A stretch of DNA of 64,000 nucleotides from an uncultured Ruminococcus sp. (GTDB lineage: Bacteria; Bacillota; Clostridia; Oscillospirales; Ruminococcaceae), in contig CACZFN010000008.1 of the NCBI GenBank assembly GCA_902780505.1, positions 1-64,000 of the forward strand. Reading direction: 5' to 3'. The notes beneath the pieces are model-generated. The model was not told the origin of the DNA and searched no databases. It saw nothing but the letters and a program-made list of their open reading frames with translations. Positions 57,076-64,000 of this stretch are shown one piece after another. Position 1 is the first letter of the stretch. Each line of letters starts with the position of its first letter. The position numbers and the translations under genes were made by a program.

Positions 57076-58572
57076 ATGGAAGAAAAAGACTTTAAGCTTG
57101 ATGATATTATTAATAAAGCTAAAGATGCCGACAGTGAAAAGAAAGAAGCTGATCAGGAAAGCGCAATAGAAAAGCTAAGTGAGGATATAGCAAGTGCTGT
57201 TTCTGAAAATAAGCTTAATAATGAAGACGGGCATCCGGTCGATGATTTTTCTCTTGAGCCCGAAAAGGAGGAGGAAAAAGCCCCTGCACCTGCTATCCCG
57301 CTTGAAAAACCTGAGCCCGAAAGCGACAGTGATATTATTATACCTGAAAGCGAAAATGTCGAAAAGACACAGACGGCCAAAAATCTTAAAGCAGTAAGGC
57401 GTGCAAGTGTTGCGCAAAGCAGAGAAACGGAGGATGATATTCATATCATCAGATCTGACAGGCCTGCATCAGCAAAGAAAAAGAAGAAGAAAAAGAAGGC
57501 TAAAGGCACCAAAGTCAACAATTCTGTATTCGGCGGGCTTATAATTATATCGCTTATTCTGACTGTATCTATCGTACTTGCTTACGGTGGTATAAAGCTT
57601 GGCATGGAATATCTTGGCATTGGCAAAAATCAGAATGAGATCACCTTTAATATCCCGGAAGGGGCGACTTCAGAGCAGGTAGTCGAGCTTCTTGAAAAAA
57701 ACGGAATAATAACCGAACCAAAACTTTTCAGCATAATCATGAAAATGCAGGATAAACCCTTCTATCCGGGCGATATAACCTTAAAGCCTGCTACGAGTTA
57801 TACAGGTATTATTTCTGCACTTGCCGAAAACAGGGGTGTCAGGGAAACAGTTACAATAACTTTCCCTGAAGGAATAACTCTGCTTGAAGCCGCTAAAATG
57901 ATCGAGGCTAATAAAGTCTGCGATAAGAAGGATTTCCTTTTCCAGTTCAATAAAAAGCAGGACTTCCCCTTTGAAAGTCTTATAGAAGAAACAGACCAGA
58001 CCTTTTATAAAATGGAGGGTTATTTCTACCCAGATACATATGAATTCTATGTTAATGATGATGCTTATAATGTAACAAAGATAATAAGACAGCATTTTCA
58101 GGATAAGTTTACATCACAGATGCAGTCGAAAATGCAGCAGAACGGTCTGACGCTTAACGAGCTTATCACACTTGCTTCAATGGTTCAGCGTGAAGCGGGT
58201 ACTGTAAAGGATATGCCTATCGTTGCAAGTGTTTTCCTGAACAGACTTGATAACCAGGATCTTTTCCCTTCGCTTGAATCTGATGCGACATCAAATTATA
58301 TTGATCAGGTCATTAAGGTTGCTGCTGATACAAATGTGTCTATCAAGCACTTTACAGAAAGCTATGATACATATAAGTGTAAGGGACTTCCCGCAGGACC
58401 TATATGCAACCCTGGGTTAGATGCCATAAATGCTGTGCTTAACCCTGAAAAGACAGAGTATTTCTTCTTCTGTAATAACCTTGATACAGGTAAGGCATAC
58501 TATGCTAAGACTAATGAAGAACACGAGAAGAACCTTGTAAAGGCAGGACTTGTGGACATAACCGAAGATTAA
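57076..58572 (+). CDS. mltG: Endolytic murein transglycosylase MltG
   Basis: It cleaves nascent glycan strands. The 498-residue product has a long acidic and lysine-rich cytoplasmic part (about 1-145, with a KKKKKKKKAK run), one transmembrane helix (about 155-178), a LysM-like subdomain, and the YceG domain with ASMVQREAG (catalytic Glu) and LPAGPICNPGLDAI. The start is ATG 57076 after GGAAAGGAAG; the upstream TTG at 57049 overlaps the previous gene. Confidence 0.93.
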   Translation: MEEKDFKLDDIINKAKDADSEKKEADQESAIEKLSEDIASAVSENKLNNEDGHPVDDFSLEPEKEEEKAPAPAIPLEKPEPESDSDIIIPESENVEKTQTAKNLKAVRRASVAQSRETEDDIHIIRSDRPASAKKKKKKKKAKGTKVNNSVFGGLIIISLILTVSIVLAYGGIKLGMEYLGIGKNQNEITFNIPEGATSEQVVELLEKNGIITEPKLFSIIMKMQDKPFYPGDITLKPATSYTGIISALAENRGVRETVTITFPEGITLLEAAKMIEANKVCDKKDFLFQFNKKQDFPFESLIEETDQTFYKMEGYFYPDTYEFYVNDDAYNVTKIIRQHFQDKFTSQMQSKMQQNGLTLNELITLASMVQREAGTVKDMPIVASVFLNRLDNQDLFPSLESDATSNYIDQVIKVAADTNVSIKHFTESYDTYKCKGLPAGPICNPGLDAINAVLNPEKTEYFFFCNNLDTGKAYYAKTNEEHEKNLVKAGLVDITED

Positions 58573-58583
58573 TGCTTATTTGT

Positions 58584-58614
58584 GTCCCCCGTAAATGCGG
58601 GGGGCATATATTTT
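58584..58614 (+). terminator. Terminator after mltG
   Basis: TGTCCCCCG and GCGGGGGGCA pair around TAAAT, followed by TATATTTT. The U tract is imperfect. Confidence 0.65.
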
Positions 58615-58679
58615 AAGATGTTTTGCTGCTTGAAGAAAATATACGCATTTTGCGATAGTATTTATTAAAAGGAGTATTT

Positions 58680-59897
58680 ATGGGATTACTTGAAATTCTT
58701 TCACCGGTCGGTGATATGGAAAGATTATATGCAGCACTCGATTTTGGGGCTGATGCCGTTTATCTTGGCGGTACTGCTTTTGGTATGCGTGCAGCATCTG
58801 CCAAATTTGATGCACAAAGCCTTAAAACCGCCTGTGAAGAAGCACATTCACGCGGAAAAAGGGTATACCTTACCTGCAATACGCTTCCGCATAATAACGA
58901 AATGCCGCTGCTTGAAGGCTTTATAAAGGACGCTCAGGCGGCAGGCGTTGATGCACTTATTGCAAATGATATAGGTGTTTTCTCGCTTATAAAAAAATAT
59001 GCGCCCGATATGGAAATACATATTTCAACTCAGGCTGGTATAGTAAACTATGTAACAGCAAATGAATTCTATAATATGGGGGCCAAGCGTGTTGTGCTCG
59101 CAAGAGAGCTTTCACTTGATGAAATAGCCGAAATACGAGCTAAAACTCCGAAAGAACTTGAAATAGAATGCTTTGTTCACGGTGCTATGTGCGTAAGCTT
59201 TTCGGGAAGATGCCTACTTTCACAATACCTTATAAATCGTGATGCCAACAGGGGTGAATGTGCTCAGCCTTGCAGGTGGGGCTATCACCTTATGGAAGAA
59301 AAAAGGGCAGGGGAGTATTACCCTATATTTGAGGACGAAAAGGGGAGTTACATATTAAATGCTAAAGATATGTGCCTCATTGACCATATTGATAAGCTTG
59401 CTAAAGCAGGTATAGACAGCTTCAAGATAGAGGGCAGGGCAAAATCGTCTTACTATGTTTCAGTAGTTACAAATGCATATAGAATGGCTATGGATATCTA
59501 TAAAAAAGAACCTGATAATTATAAGCTTCCGCAGTGGATTCATGATGAAGTTTTCAAGGTAAGTCACCGCGCTTACTGCACAGGTTTTTTCTTCGGGCAC
59601 CCAAAAGACAGTCAGTATTACGAAAACAGCGGATATATAAGAAGCTATGATGTTGTGGCAATTGTCGATAAATGTGAAAATGGGCGTATATATGCAACAC
59701 AGCGCAATAAATTCAATAAAGGCGACGAACTTGAAATACTTGCACCGTATAAAGAACCTGTAAAAATCAAGGCAGATACGCTTTTTGATGAATATGATAA
59801 TGAAATTGATACAGCAAATCATGCTATGATGAAATTATCTATAAAAAGTGATGTTACAGTACCCGGGAATTCTATTATAAGAATGCAGGCACAGTAA
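58680..59897 (+). CDS. Peptidase U32 family protein
   Basis: A 405-residue U32 protein: LSPVGDMERLYAALDFGADAVYLGG, AREL SLDEIAEIR region, the signature EIECFVHGAMCVSFSGRCLLSQYL, NRGECAQPCRW and SFKIEGRAKSSYYV. The cysteines suggest an Fe-S site. Members (TrhP/YegQ type) act in prephenate-dependent tRNA U34 hydroxylation; protease activity is doubtful. mltG followed by U32 genes matches the Bacillus yrrL-yrrO order. Confidence 0.9.
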   Translation: MGLLEILSPVGDMERLYAALDFGADAVYLGGTAFGMRAASAKFDAQSLKTACEEAHSRGKRVYLTCNTLPHNNEMPLLEGFIKDAQAAGVDALIANDIGVFSLIKKYAPDMEIHISTQAGIVNYVTANEFYNMGAKRVVLARELSLDEIAEIRAKTPKELEIECFVHGAMCVSFSGRCLLSQYLINRDANRGECAQPCRWGYHLMEEKRAGEYYPIFEDEKGSYILNAKDMCLIDHIDKLAKAGIDSFKIEGRAKSSYYVSVVTNAYRMAMDIYKKEPDNYKLPQWIHDEVFKVSHRAYCTGFFFGHPKDSQYYENSGYIRSYDVVAIVDKCENGRIYATQRNKFNKGDELEILAPYKEPVKIKADTLFDEYDNEIDTANHAMMKLSIKSDVTVPGNSIIRMQAQ

Positions 59898-59941
59898 AAA
59901 CAGCACCCGTTGTAATATAAGTTTACAACGGGTGCTGTTTT
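59897..59941. terminator. Bidirectional terminator between U32 gene and recombinase
   Basis: AAAACAGCACCCGTTGTAA pairs with TTACAACGGGTGCTGTTTT nearly perfectly around ATATAAGT, with T runs on both strands, between convergent genes. Confidence 0.95.
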
Positions 59942-60977
59942 ATTCTTCATCATCTTCATTATCAGAAGGCTTTTTTTGCTTGTTTGTTATTTTTTTAACA
60001 TTTGCCAGAGGGTTAGCATCAGCGGCATCTTTAAGGTTTTGATTTGATAGATGCGTGTAGATCTCGGTAGTTGCTATGCTCTTGTGGCCTAAAATATCCT
60101 TTAGCACGAGAGTGTCAACATTCCCGTGCTGATACATAAGAGTAGCGGCTGTATGGCGCAGCTTATGTGTGGTTATACCTTTGTTTCCAAGCCCGGCAAG
60201 ATTTATGTTTTCTTCAACGATCTGCTGAACACGCCGCCTTGCGATCCTTGTTCGGTTTGCAGAAAAAAACATAGCGTTCTTGTGCTCTGCCGAACGCGGA
60301 ACTATCTGCCGACGCACCTGCAAATAATCATTCAGCGAATTAATACAGGCATTGTTCAAATAGACGATACGTTCTTTATTGCCTTTGCCCAAAAGTCTTA
60401 ATGTTCCGTTTTCTTCGCTGTAATCATTCAGATTAAGCCCCACAAGTTCACTTAATCGCATACCGCAGTTTAAAAAAAGTACAAGAATACAGTAATCTCT
60501 TGTGTAGTTCTTAGAATCCTTGTTCATATTTTGCAGAAGTTCCAAGCTTTCATCAAGTGTAAGATATTTTGGTAACGACTGATTAATATGCGGAAGTTCA
60601 AGATCGTTGAGCGGATCTTCCTCTATAACGCCTGATTTTTTACACAAAAAATGGAAAAGCTGTTTAATGGCAGTTGCTTTCCGAGCTCTTGTCTTTACCG
60701 AATTCTTACGTTCGTCTTTAAGATATTTTAGGTACGAATATGCATCCGTGAGCGTGAAAGTTTTGAGCCAGTCGATCGGAACATCTTTTATTTCCAAGCT
60801 TTCAAATTCAGCATCTTCTGGCACATCGTCATGAATCAGGCGCAGATATCTCAAAAAAGTCCGGATATCTATATAATATGCTTCTTCTGTTCTGTCCGAT
60901 CTGTCCTTAATAACTTTCAAATTAACTAAAAAAGCATCAAGATAATCAGGACAATCTTTTTTGTATTTTTGTTTCAT
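59940..60977 (-). CDS. XerC/XerD-type tyrosine recombinase
   Basis: A 345-residue tyrosine recombinase. SAM-like N-terminal domain (about 8-125), then catalytic residues Arg174 (GMRLSEL), Lys198 (GKGNKER), His271 and Arg274 (THKLRHTA), His298 (LGHKS) and Tyr307 (TEIYTH). All six are present, so it should be active. The C-terminal tail is charged (KKITNKQKKPSDNEDDEE). Its start is 205 bases from the left 39-bp repeat of the rep element. It may be the housekeeping Xer protein or the recombinase the element uses; the sequence cannot decide. Confidence 0.9.
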   Translation of the reverse strand: MKQKYKKDCPDYLDAFLVNLKVIKDRSDRTEEAYYIDIRTFLRYLRLIHDDVPEDAEFESLEIKDVPIDWLKTFTLTDAYSYLKYLKDERKNSVKTRARKATAIKQLFHFLCKKSGVIEEDPLNDLELPHINQSLPKYLTLDESLELLQNMNKDSKNYTRDYCILVLFLNCGMRLSELVGLNLNDYSEENGTLRLLGKGNKERIVYLNNACINSLNDYLQVRRQIVPRSAEHKNAMFFSANRTRIARRRVQQIVEENINLAGLGNKGITTHKLRHTAATLMYQHGNVDTLVLKDILGHKSIATTEIYTHLSNQNLKDAADANPLANVKKITNKQKKPSDNEDDEE

Positions 60978-61181
60978 TTTAATTCCTTTCAGATAATTGT
61001 TTGACAGATAATTTATAAAATGCCTAAAGCGATTGTATAAAAATAAATAATAAGCGAAGTCCCCAAGTGAGTAGGAAAACAGAGCAGACAGAGGAAAAAC
61101 ACAAGTGTCAAACGAAGGGAGAAAGCAGTTGGGCGGCGAGCGTGCACGCCGAACAACGGGCTAAGACAACCCCAAAAAAGT

Positions 61182-61220
61182 AAGGTCTGATATAAATAGT
61201 ATAATGAGTAAAACGCAGAT
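61182..61220. repeat. 39-bp direct repeat, left copy (candidate attachment site)
   Basis: Begins AAGGTCTGATATAAATAGTA and matches 63663-63701 in the same orientation with one mismatch (C at 61214, T at 63695). Homology stops sharply at both edges. On the minus strand it would encode ICVLLIILFISDL, a fragment of the CmpB-family gene at the right end. To its left, 60978-61181 holds no gene; it has a palindromic GCGTGCACGC. Confidence 0.85.
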
Positions 61221-61261
61221 GTCCAAAAGGCTCTGTAAAGGTTGAAATATAATCCCCCGAG

Positions 61262-61287
61262 TTGCACTAAATTTTGATTTAGTGCAA
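61262..61287. repeat. Perfect hairpin at left end of element
   Basis: TTGCACTAAAT (61262-61272), loop TTTG, ATTTAGTGCAA (61277-61287). The right arm recurs at 63498-63508 near the other end, with similarity continuing to 18 bases (16 of 18). Confidence 0.9.
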
Positions 61288-61382
61288 GTTTGTGTCTATC
61301 TCTGGCAGCCGTTGCGGGAGGGACTTCCCTGTTTGTTTTAAGGGGTGTTTGTAACTATCCCGAGGGTATCGTCAAGGCAGGG

Positions 61383-61568
61383 GTTACTCTTGTTAACACT
61401 GCACTAACGTGCAGTGAGGCCGCAAGCGACCACCTCCGCTTCGCTTCGGCGTTCCATTGCTAAAAAGTGAGCCAGTCGCTTCGCTCGTTGTCTCCCTTTT
61501 TGCCTACAAGAGTAACTGGCGTTGCCCTCTGCGCGCTAACGCTTGCTCTCCGTGAGCCTTCGGCTCAC
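61383..61568. repeat. Hairpin cluster downstream of rep
   Basis: CACTGCAC-TAAC-GTGCAGTG (61397-61416) and GTGAGCC-TTC-GGCTCAC (61552-61568) are perfect stem-loops. GTTACTCTTG (61383-61392) and CAAGAGTAAC (61507-61516) are a perfect 10-bp inverted repeat enclosing the first of them. The stretch between 61221 and 61641 shows no credible gene. Confidence 0.85.
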
Positions 61569-61641
61569 TGCGCGTCGCTTCGCTCCTTGCCTTCGCTTCG
61601 GGACAGGCTTTGCTATGTCTACGGTTTTCCGTACTTGCCTT

Positions 61642-62841
61642 TTAGATATATTCAAGTACGAGCTTTATAGCACGGATAATATTTGACTTTTCAAGATTAT
61701 TTGAAAACATACTATCAGAGCGCATAGCATTTGCGAACTCCACTCTCTTGTCGGCGCAGTCGAGGTAGTCCTCTGTGTGACCATATATGTTTATATAGCT
61801 GTCAGTGTATATGTATTCGTTCAGTGACTGGTCATATATCCTGCAAGTGATGTCTTCGCTGTCCATATCGTACCACGTCTTTATCCTGCGGTAGAGCTGT
61901 TTGATGTCCTCGCCCTCTTTGGAGTAGAAGTTCTTGTACCATTCGTTCAGCGGCTTGACCGACGTTATGATGAAATACTGACAGTTGAGCACCTGGTCAA
62001 CAAAGCGTGCTTTCTGTGTGCTTGCCCAGTGATTGTCAAGCATGGTGTGTATCTGTGCAGGCTTGAACACGTCATCTCTTGCATCTGACCAGATTATGAC
62101 GTCCTGGCCCATGTAGTCATCAAAGGGTGATTTGTCGTTGTTGCCAGTTGTAAAGTACGACAGTCCTTTGTCTTCGCACCACGAGCGTGCAAAGCTGTCC
62201 TTTCCTACTCCGCTTTCGCCTGATATGAAGATTACTTCCATTCGGCGCTCGGATTCAAGCTTAAGCTCTCTTGTGCGCCTTGCAAATGCAGTTTTGACAG
62301 CAGATGCGTACTGTGTTTCTTCGTAGGGCGTGAGCTTTTCACTCAGATTGTACTGCCTTATCTCTCCGCTTGCTATGGCGTCTACTATTTCTTTCTCACG
62401 GGCTTTGTTTTTTGTCAGGAGCTTTGCCTGATGTGCGCTTTCGGATTCGAGCTCCCAGTCGAAGTTGCTTTGTACTTCGCTGTTTTCGTAGACGTGTTTC
62501 CACGGCTTGTGCTCGTCCCTGTGCGTGAGGTAGTTCAGTGCGCCTGACCATGACTTCATCTTCTGTATGCGGTTGTCTGTTATGCAGTCCTCTGATAGTC
62601 CTACGCGCTTTGCTCTTGCAAGTATCGCAGAGGTGTGTACTGCGCAGTTAAACCTGAGCATAAGGTGTATGTGCGGTTCTCTCGGAGTTACATTATCGTC
62701 CTTTTTGTCTTTGTCATGCACTATGTACGCATAGTCTTTGACTGATGACCAGCCGTCAAGGAATTCTTTTACTTTATCCTCTGTCCAGCCGTAAGAGCAG
62801 TCTTGTGTTATCTCGCAGGTTTTCCATGATTTGTCCGCCAT
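61642..62841 (-). CDS. rep: Rep protein: HUH endonuclease fused to superfamily 3 helicase (CRESS-like)
   Basis: The 399-residue product starts replication by nicking (family knowledge). HUH domain: motif I AYIVHDKD (38-45), motif II PHIHLML with His57 and His59, motif III ALNYLTHRD with candidate catalytic Tyr104. Helicase domain: Walker A GESGVGKD (208-215), Walker B VIIWSDARDD (248-257), motif C FIITSVKPLNEWY (290-302), and a candidate arginine finger in YRRIK (317-321). This order is that of CRESS-DNA virus Reps and bacterial pCRESS plasmid Reps; the N-terminus resembles Rep_2 plasmid proteins. RBS AAGGAG precedes the ATG. A consensus promoter and iterons lie upstream. Confidence 0.88.
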   Translation of the reverse strand: MADKSWKTCEITQDCSYGWTEDKVKEFLDGWSSVKDYAYIVHDKDKKDDNVTPREPHIHLMLRFNCAVHTSAILARAKRVGLSEDCITDNRIQKMKSWSGALNYLTHRDEHKPWKHVYENSEVQSNFDWELESESAHQAKLLTKNKAREKEIVDAIASGEIRQYNLSEKLTPYEETQYASAVKTAFARRTRELKLESERRMEVIFISGESGVGKDSFARSWCEDKGLSYFTTGNNDKSPFDDYMGQDVIIWSDARDDVFKPAQIHTMLDNHWASTQKARFVDQVLNCQYFIITSVKPLNEWYKNFYSKEGEDIKQLYRRIKTWYDMDSEDITCRIYDQSLNEYIYTDSYINIYGHTEDYLDCADKRVEFANAMRSDSMFSNNLEKSNIIRAIKLVLEYI

Positions 62842-62861
62842 CGGGCTCTCTCCTTTCTGTA

Positions 62862-63020
62862 TTTACTACTTTTTTGAGCTTATTACCGCCTTTTTTACTA
62901 CTTTTACTACCTTTTACTACGTTCCTTAGACAAGCCCAAGGAACGTAGCGTTTATGCCTTATTTACGTTGTTTTATGATATTTTTGTATTTTGATTTACT
63001 ACTTTTACTACCTTTACTAC
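62862..63020. repeat. Seven TTTACTAC iterons upstream of rep
   Basis: Exact copies of TTTACTAC start at 62862, 62894, 62903, 62913, 62995, 63004 and 63013. Two groups of three are spaced 9-10 bases apart. They lie in the rep leader, between its promoter and start codon, like Rep-binding iterons of replication origins. Confidence 0.85.
62917..62948. other. Candidate nicking-origin hairpin between iteron groups
   Basis: CTACGTTCCTT (62917-62927) and AAGGAACGTAG (62938-62948) form a perfect 11-bp inverted repeat with a 10-base loop AGACAAGCCC. It sits directly beside the iterons, as a double-strand origin would. The nick position is not known. Confidence 0.65.
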
Positions 63021-63024
63021 CTTA

Positions 63025-63053
63025 ATTATATAGCTTTAATGTTGTTTTGTCAA
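63025..63053 (-). promoter_or_regulatory. Consensus promoter of rep
   Basis: On the minus strand TTGACA (63048-63053) and TATAAT (63025-63030) with a 17-base spacer. Three iterons lie just downstream of the start site, suggesting Rep could repress its own promoter. Confidence 0.85.
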
Positions 63054-63159
63054 CACTTTTACTTTAAGTTTGTATGTTTGCACAACTTTGCTATATATTA
63101 TACACAATTTGTGCAACTTGCACAAATGTTGCCGCAAACAATGGTCATCAGACAGCGAG

Positions 63160-63303
63160 CCCGCGGTGGCAAAGCCACTCGCGCTGCTCTCGTCTGCTGA
63201 CGGTTACAGTCTGTGGTGTTTGCAGCGAGTGCGTGTGTTTTACCACCCGATGTGGTTTTGTTTTGTTTGGTCTGCAATGGCTATTCGCTTTATTCAAGCG
63301 AAT
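63160..63303. repeat. Hairpins in upstream part of the element
   Basis: CGCGGTGGC-AAA-GCCAC-T-CGCG (within 63160-63197) and ATTCGCTT-TATTC-AAGCGAAT (63283-63303) are stem-loops. The stretch from 63054 to 63336 also carries TTTGCACAAC/TTTGTGCAAC-type short repeats near 63077-63128. Short ORFs in all plus frames here look like chance. Confidence 0.7.
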
Positions 63304-63336
63304 GTGCGTTTACTGCTATAGTTAGCCGCAAACTGT

Positions 63337-63505
63337 CACTAAATCACTGTTTAGCAAAACTTACGTCTTCGTTGCTGTTCGCAACTCCGTGTATTGCGAG
63401 TATTTGGGTAGTAAGTACCTTTTTATGCGCCACAGGCGCATCAAGAGGTGGGTACTTACTACTCTGGTTCTCGCAAAAGTTTCGCTAAACCTGTCATATT
63501 TAGTG
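63337..63505. other. Nested palindromic region, single-strand-origin-like
   Basis: Five nested arms: CACTAAAT/ATTTAGTG (63337, 63498), GTTTAGCAAAACTT/AAGTTTCGCTAAAC with one mismatch (63349, 63477), TTGCGAG/CTCGCAA (63394, 63470), GTAGTAAGTACC/GGTACTTACTAC (63408, 63451) and ATGCGCC/GGCGCAT with loop ACA (63425, 63435). Such long imperfect palindromes are typical of lagging-strand origins of rolling-circle plasmids; a structured RNA is the alternative. Confidence 0.75.
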
Positions 63506-63605
63506 CAACTTTTTGGATATATGTCTGCTTATGTATTATAGGTATGATAACCTCTGCTCGCCTTCTTTGTCTGGCAATTGTATAAAGCTGTTTACAGTAT
63601 TCCTT

Positions 63606-64000
63606 TTAAATCAGTCCTTCAGTTACACCATCACCGGTATTTGGATTTATTGCCGAATATCCAAGGTCTGATATAAATAGTATAATGAGTAAAATGCAGA
63701 TACGTTTTCTTATTTTTGGATCGATGTTCAGCAGCAGATTTTCTGCAAGCGGTGCAATAAAGTATGTCATTGCAACGCCTGCAAGGCCAAATACGAGTAA
63801 TCCCTCAAGACATATCCTGCCATTTAAGTTCATAAAGTAACCTGTATAATCCCACCACTTTTGGTTAAAAAGTTTTTCTAAAAGCCAAGATGTAAAATAC
63901 TCAACTCCGCCGCACACTATAATTGTTCCTAAAAACATTAATGCGGGTTTCTTTCTCAAGGGTTTTAAACCATAGATGATTATCCAGCCGCCTACACCGT
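63606..64000 (-). CDS. CmpB-family putative ABC transporter permease, 3' part (runs off window)
   Basis: The reading frame is open from the right edge to the stop at 63606-63608. It encodes a multi-span membrane protein with VGGWIIIYGLKPL, VEYFTSWLLEKLFNQKWWDYTG and NLNGRICLEGLLVFGLAGVAMTYF, the pattern of the CmpB-type (PF06541) putative ABC permease family of unknown role. A TTG at 63959 is not the true start. The 39-bp repeat (right copy) lies in codons near the 3' end (RICILLIILFISDL). Confidence 0.75.
   Translation of the reverse strand, partial: GVGGWIIIYGLKPLRKKPALMFLGTIIVCGGVEYFTSWLLEKLFNQKWWDYTGYFMNLNGRICLEGLLVFGLAGVAMTYFIAPLAENLLLNIDPKIRKRICILLIILFISDLGYSAINPNTGDGVTEGLI
63663..63701. 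repeat. 39-bp direct repeat, right copy
   Basis: Matches 61182-61220 with one mismatch. It lies within the coding end of the CmpB-family gene, 57 bases before its stop codon, the kind of place where site-specific integrases often insert. Confidence 0.85.

Larger units (their letters stand above)
61182..63701. mobile_element. Integrated CRESS-like rep element
   Basis: A roughly 2.5 kb segment bounded by a 39-bp direct repeat and holding one rep gene, iterons, an inverted repeat, many hairpins and no other clear gene. Its composition differs from the flanks: G+C-rich CGCTTCGCT-like stretches on the left and T-rich repeats on the right. The size and content fit a small rolling-circle replicon. 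Its boundaries rest on the repeats only; an inner pair of repeats (61277-61294 and 63498-63515) could instead mark the ends. Confidence 0.7.

Noticed and set aside
61013..61267. 84-codon minus-strand ORF across the left 39-bp repeat
   Set aside because: Its frame differs from that of the CmpB-family gene in the repeat and it has no Shine-Dalgarno; it is a by-product of the gene fragment.
61467..61670. 67-codon plus-strand ORF in the hairpin cluster
   Set aside because: It runs through repetitive CGCTTCGCT sequence and into the 3' end of rep on the other strand; no ribosome-binding site.
62862..63020. TTTACTAC repeats as a CRISPR array
   Set aside because: Units are only 8 bases with 1-2 base or irregular gaps, no spacers of constant length and no cas genes.
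62991..63325. Overlapping plus-strand ORFs in all frames (67-91 aa) upstream of rep
   Set aside because: They overlap one another, lack clear Shine-Dalgarno sites, have Cys/Leu-rich random composition, and cover hairpins and the rep promoter.

Overview
The window reads as a chromosomal segment of an anaerobic, spore-lineage Firmicute, most likely a Ruminococcus-like member of the Oscillospiraceae. The reasons are the complete spoIIIA operon, the SCIFF ranthipeptide pair, an NfnAB bifurcating transhydrogenase, a split transketolase, ThyX in place of ThyA, and a purine-rich Shine-Dalgarno (AAAGGA or GGAGG) before most genes. This is inferred from gene content; I could not run a database comparison.

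Layout. 1-73 holds the first codons of an IS transposase running off the left edge. 283-6063 carries secG, rnr, eno, tRNA-Leu and purA, followed by two tRNA-Gln genes (6213-6376). 6511-8913 is a minus-strand operon of two small membrane proteins, a flavin-reductase-like protein and a secreted zinc phospholipase C. 9057-10694 is an rtcB unit with a short upstream ORF and an internal terminator. 10892-26725 is a long housekeeping run: miaB-ylbF-mutS-mutL-miaA-hfq, then the division and envelope block (HlyD-like, yggS, sepF, ylmH, divIVA, lspA, rluD), a HAD phosphatase and split transketolase. 26809-34449 has yunB, ligA, nfnAB, yajC, a TIGR04086 protein and scfA/scfB. 34491-39410 is a minus-strand moxR-DUF58-transglutaminase operon. 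39744-44530 is spoIIIAA-AH with a sigma-E-like promoter. 44680-54404 follows the Bacillus-like order yqhY-nusB-(TsaD paralogue)-xseA-xseB-ispA-dxs-tlyA-nadK-argR-recN. 54488-59897 carries thyX-tmk, a DJ-1 protein, 5-formyl-THF cyclo-ligase, mltG and a U32 protein.

The right end (59940-64000) is accessory. An XerC/D-type recombinase lies beside a roughly 2.5 kb element whose only clear gene encodes a Rep protein. That Rep joins an HUH endonuclease to a superfamily 3 helicase, the architecture of CRESS-DNA virus and pCRESS plasmid Reps. Around rep there are seven copies of an 8-bp iteron, a perfect 11-bp inverted repeat between the iteron groups, a strong promoter, a nested 169-nt palindromic region resembling a single-strand origin, and several further hairpins. 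A 39-bp direct repeat (one mismatch) brackets the element; its right copy lies inside the 3' end of a CmpB-family membrane gene. I read this as an integrated single-stranded-DNA replicon, and it is the most unusual thing in the window.

Functional links: miaB-ylbF-mutS-mutL-miaA-hfq groups tRNA modification, RNA turnover and mismatch repair. thyX-tmk and 5-formyl-THF cyclo-ligase serve dTMP and folate metabolism. xseAB-recN serve DNA repair. ispA-dxs serve isoprenoid synthesis. Short intergenic gaps and ATGA or TAATG overlaps indicate long co-transcribed units.
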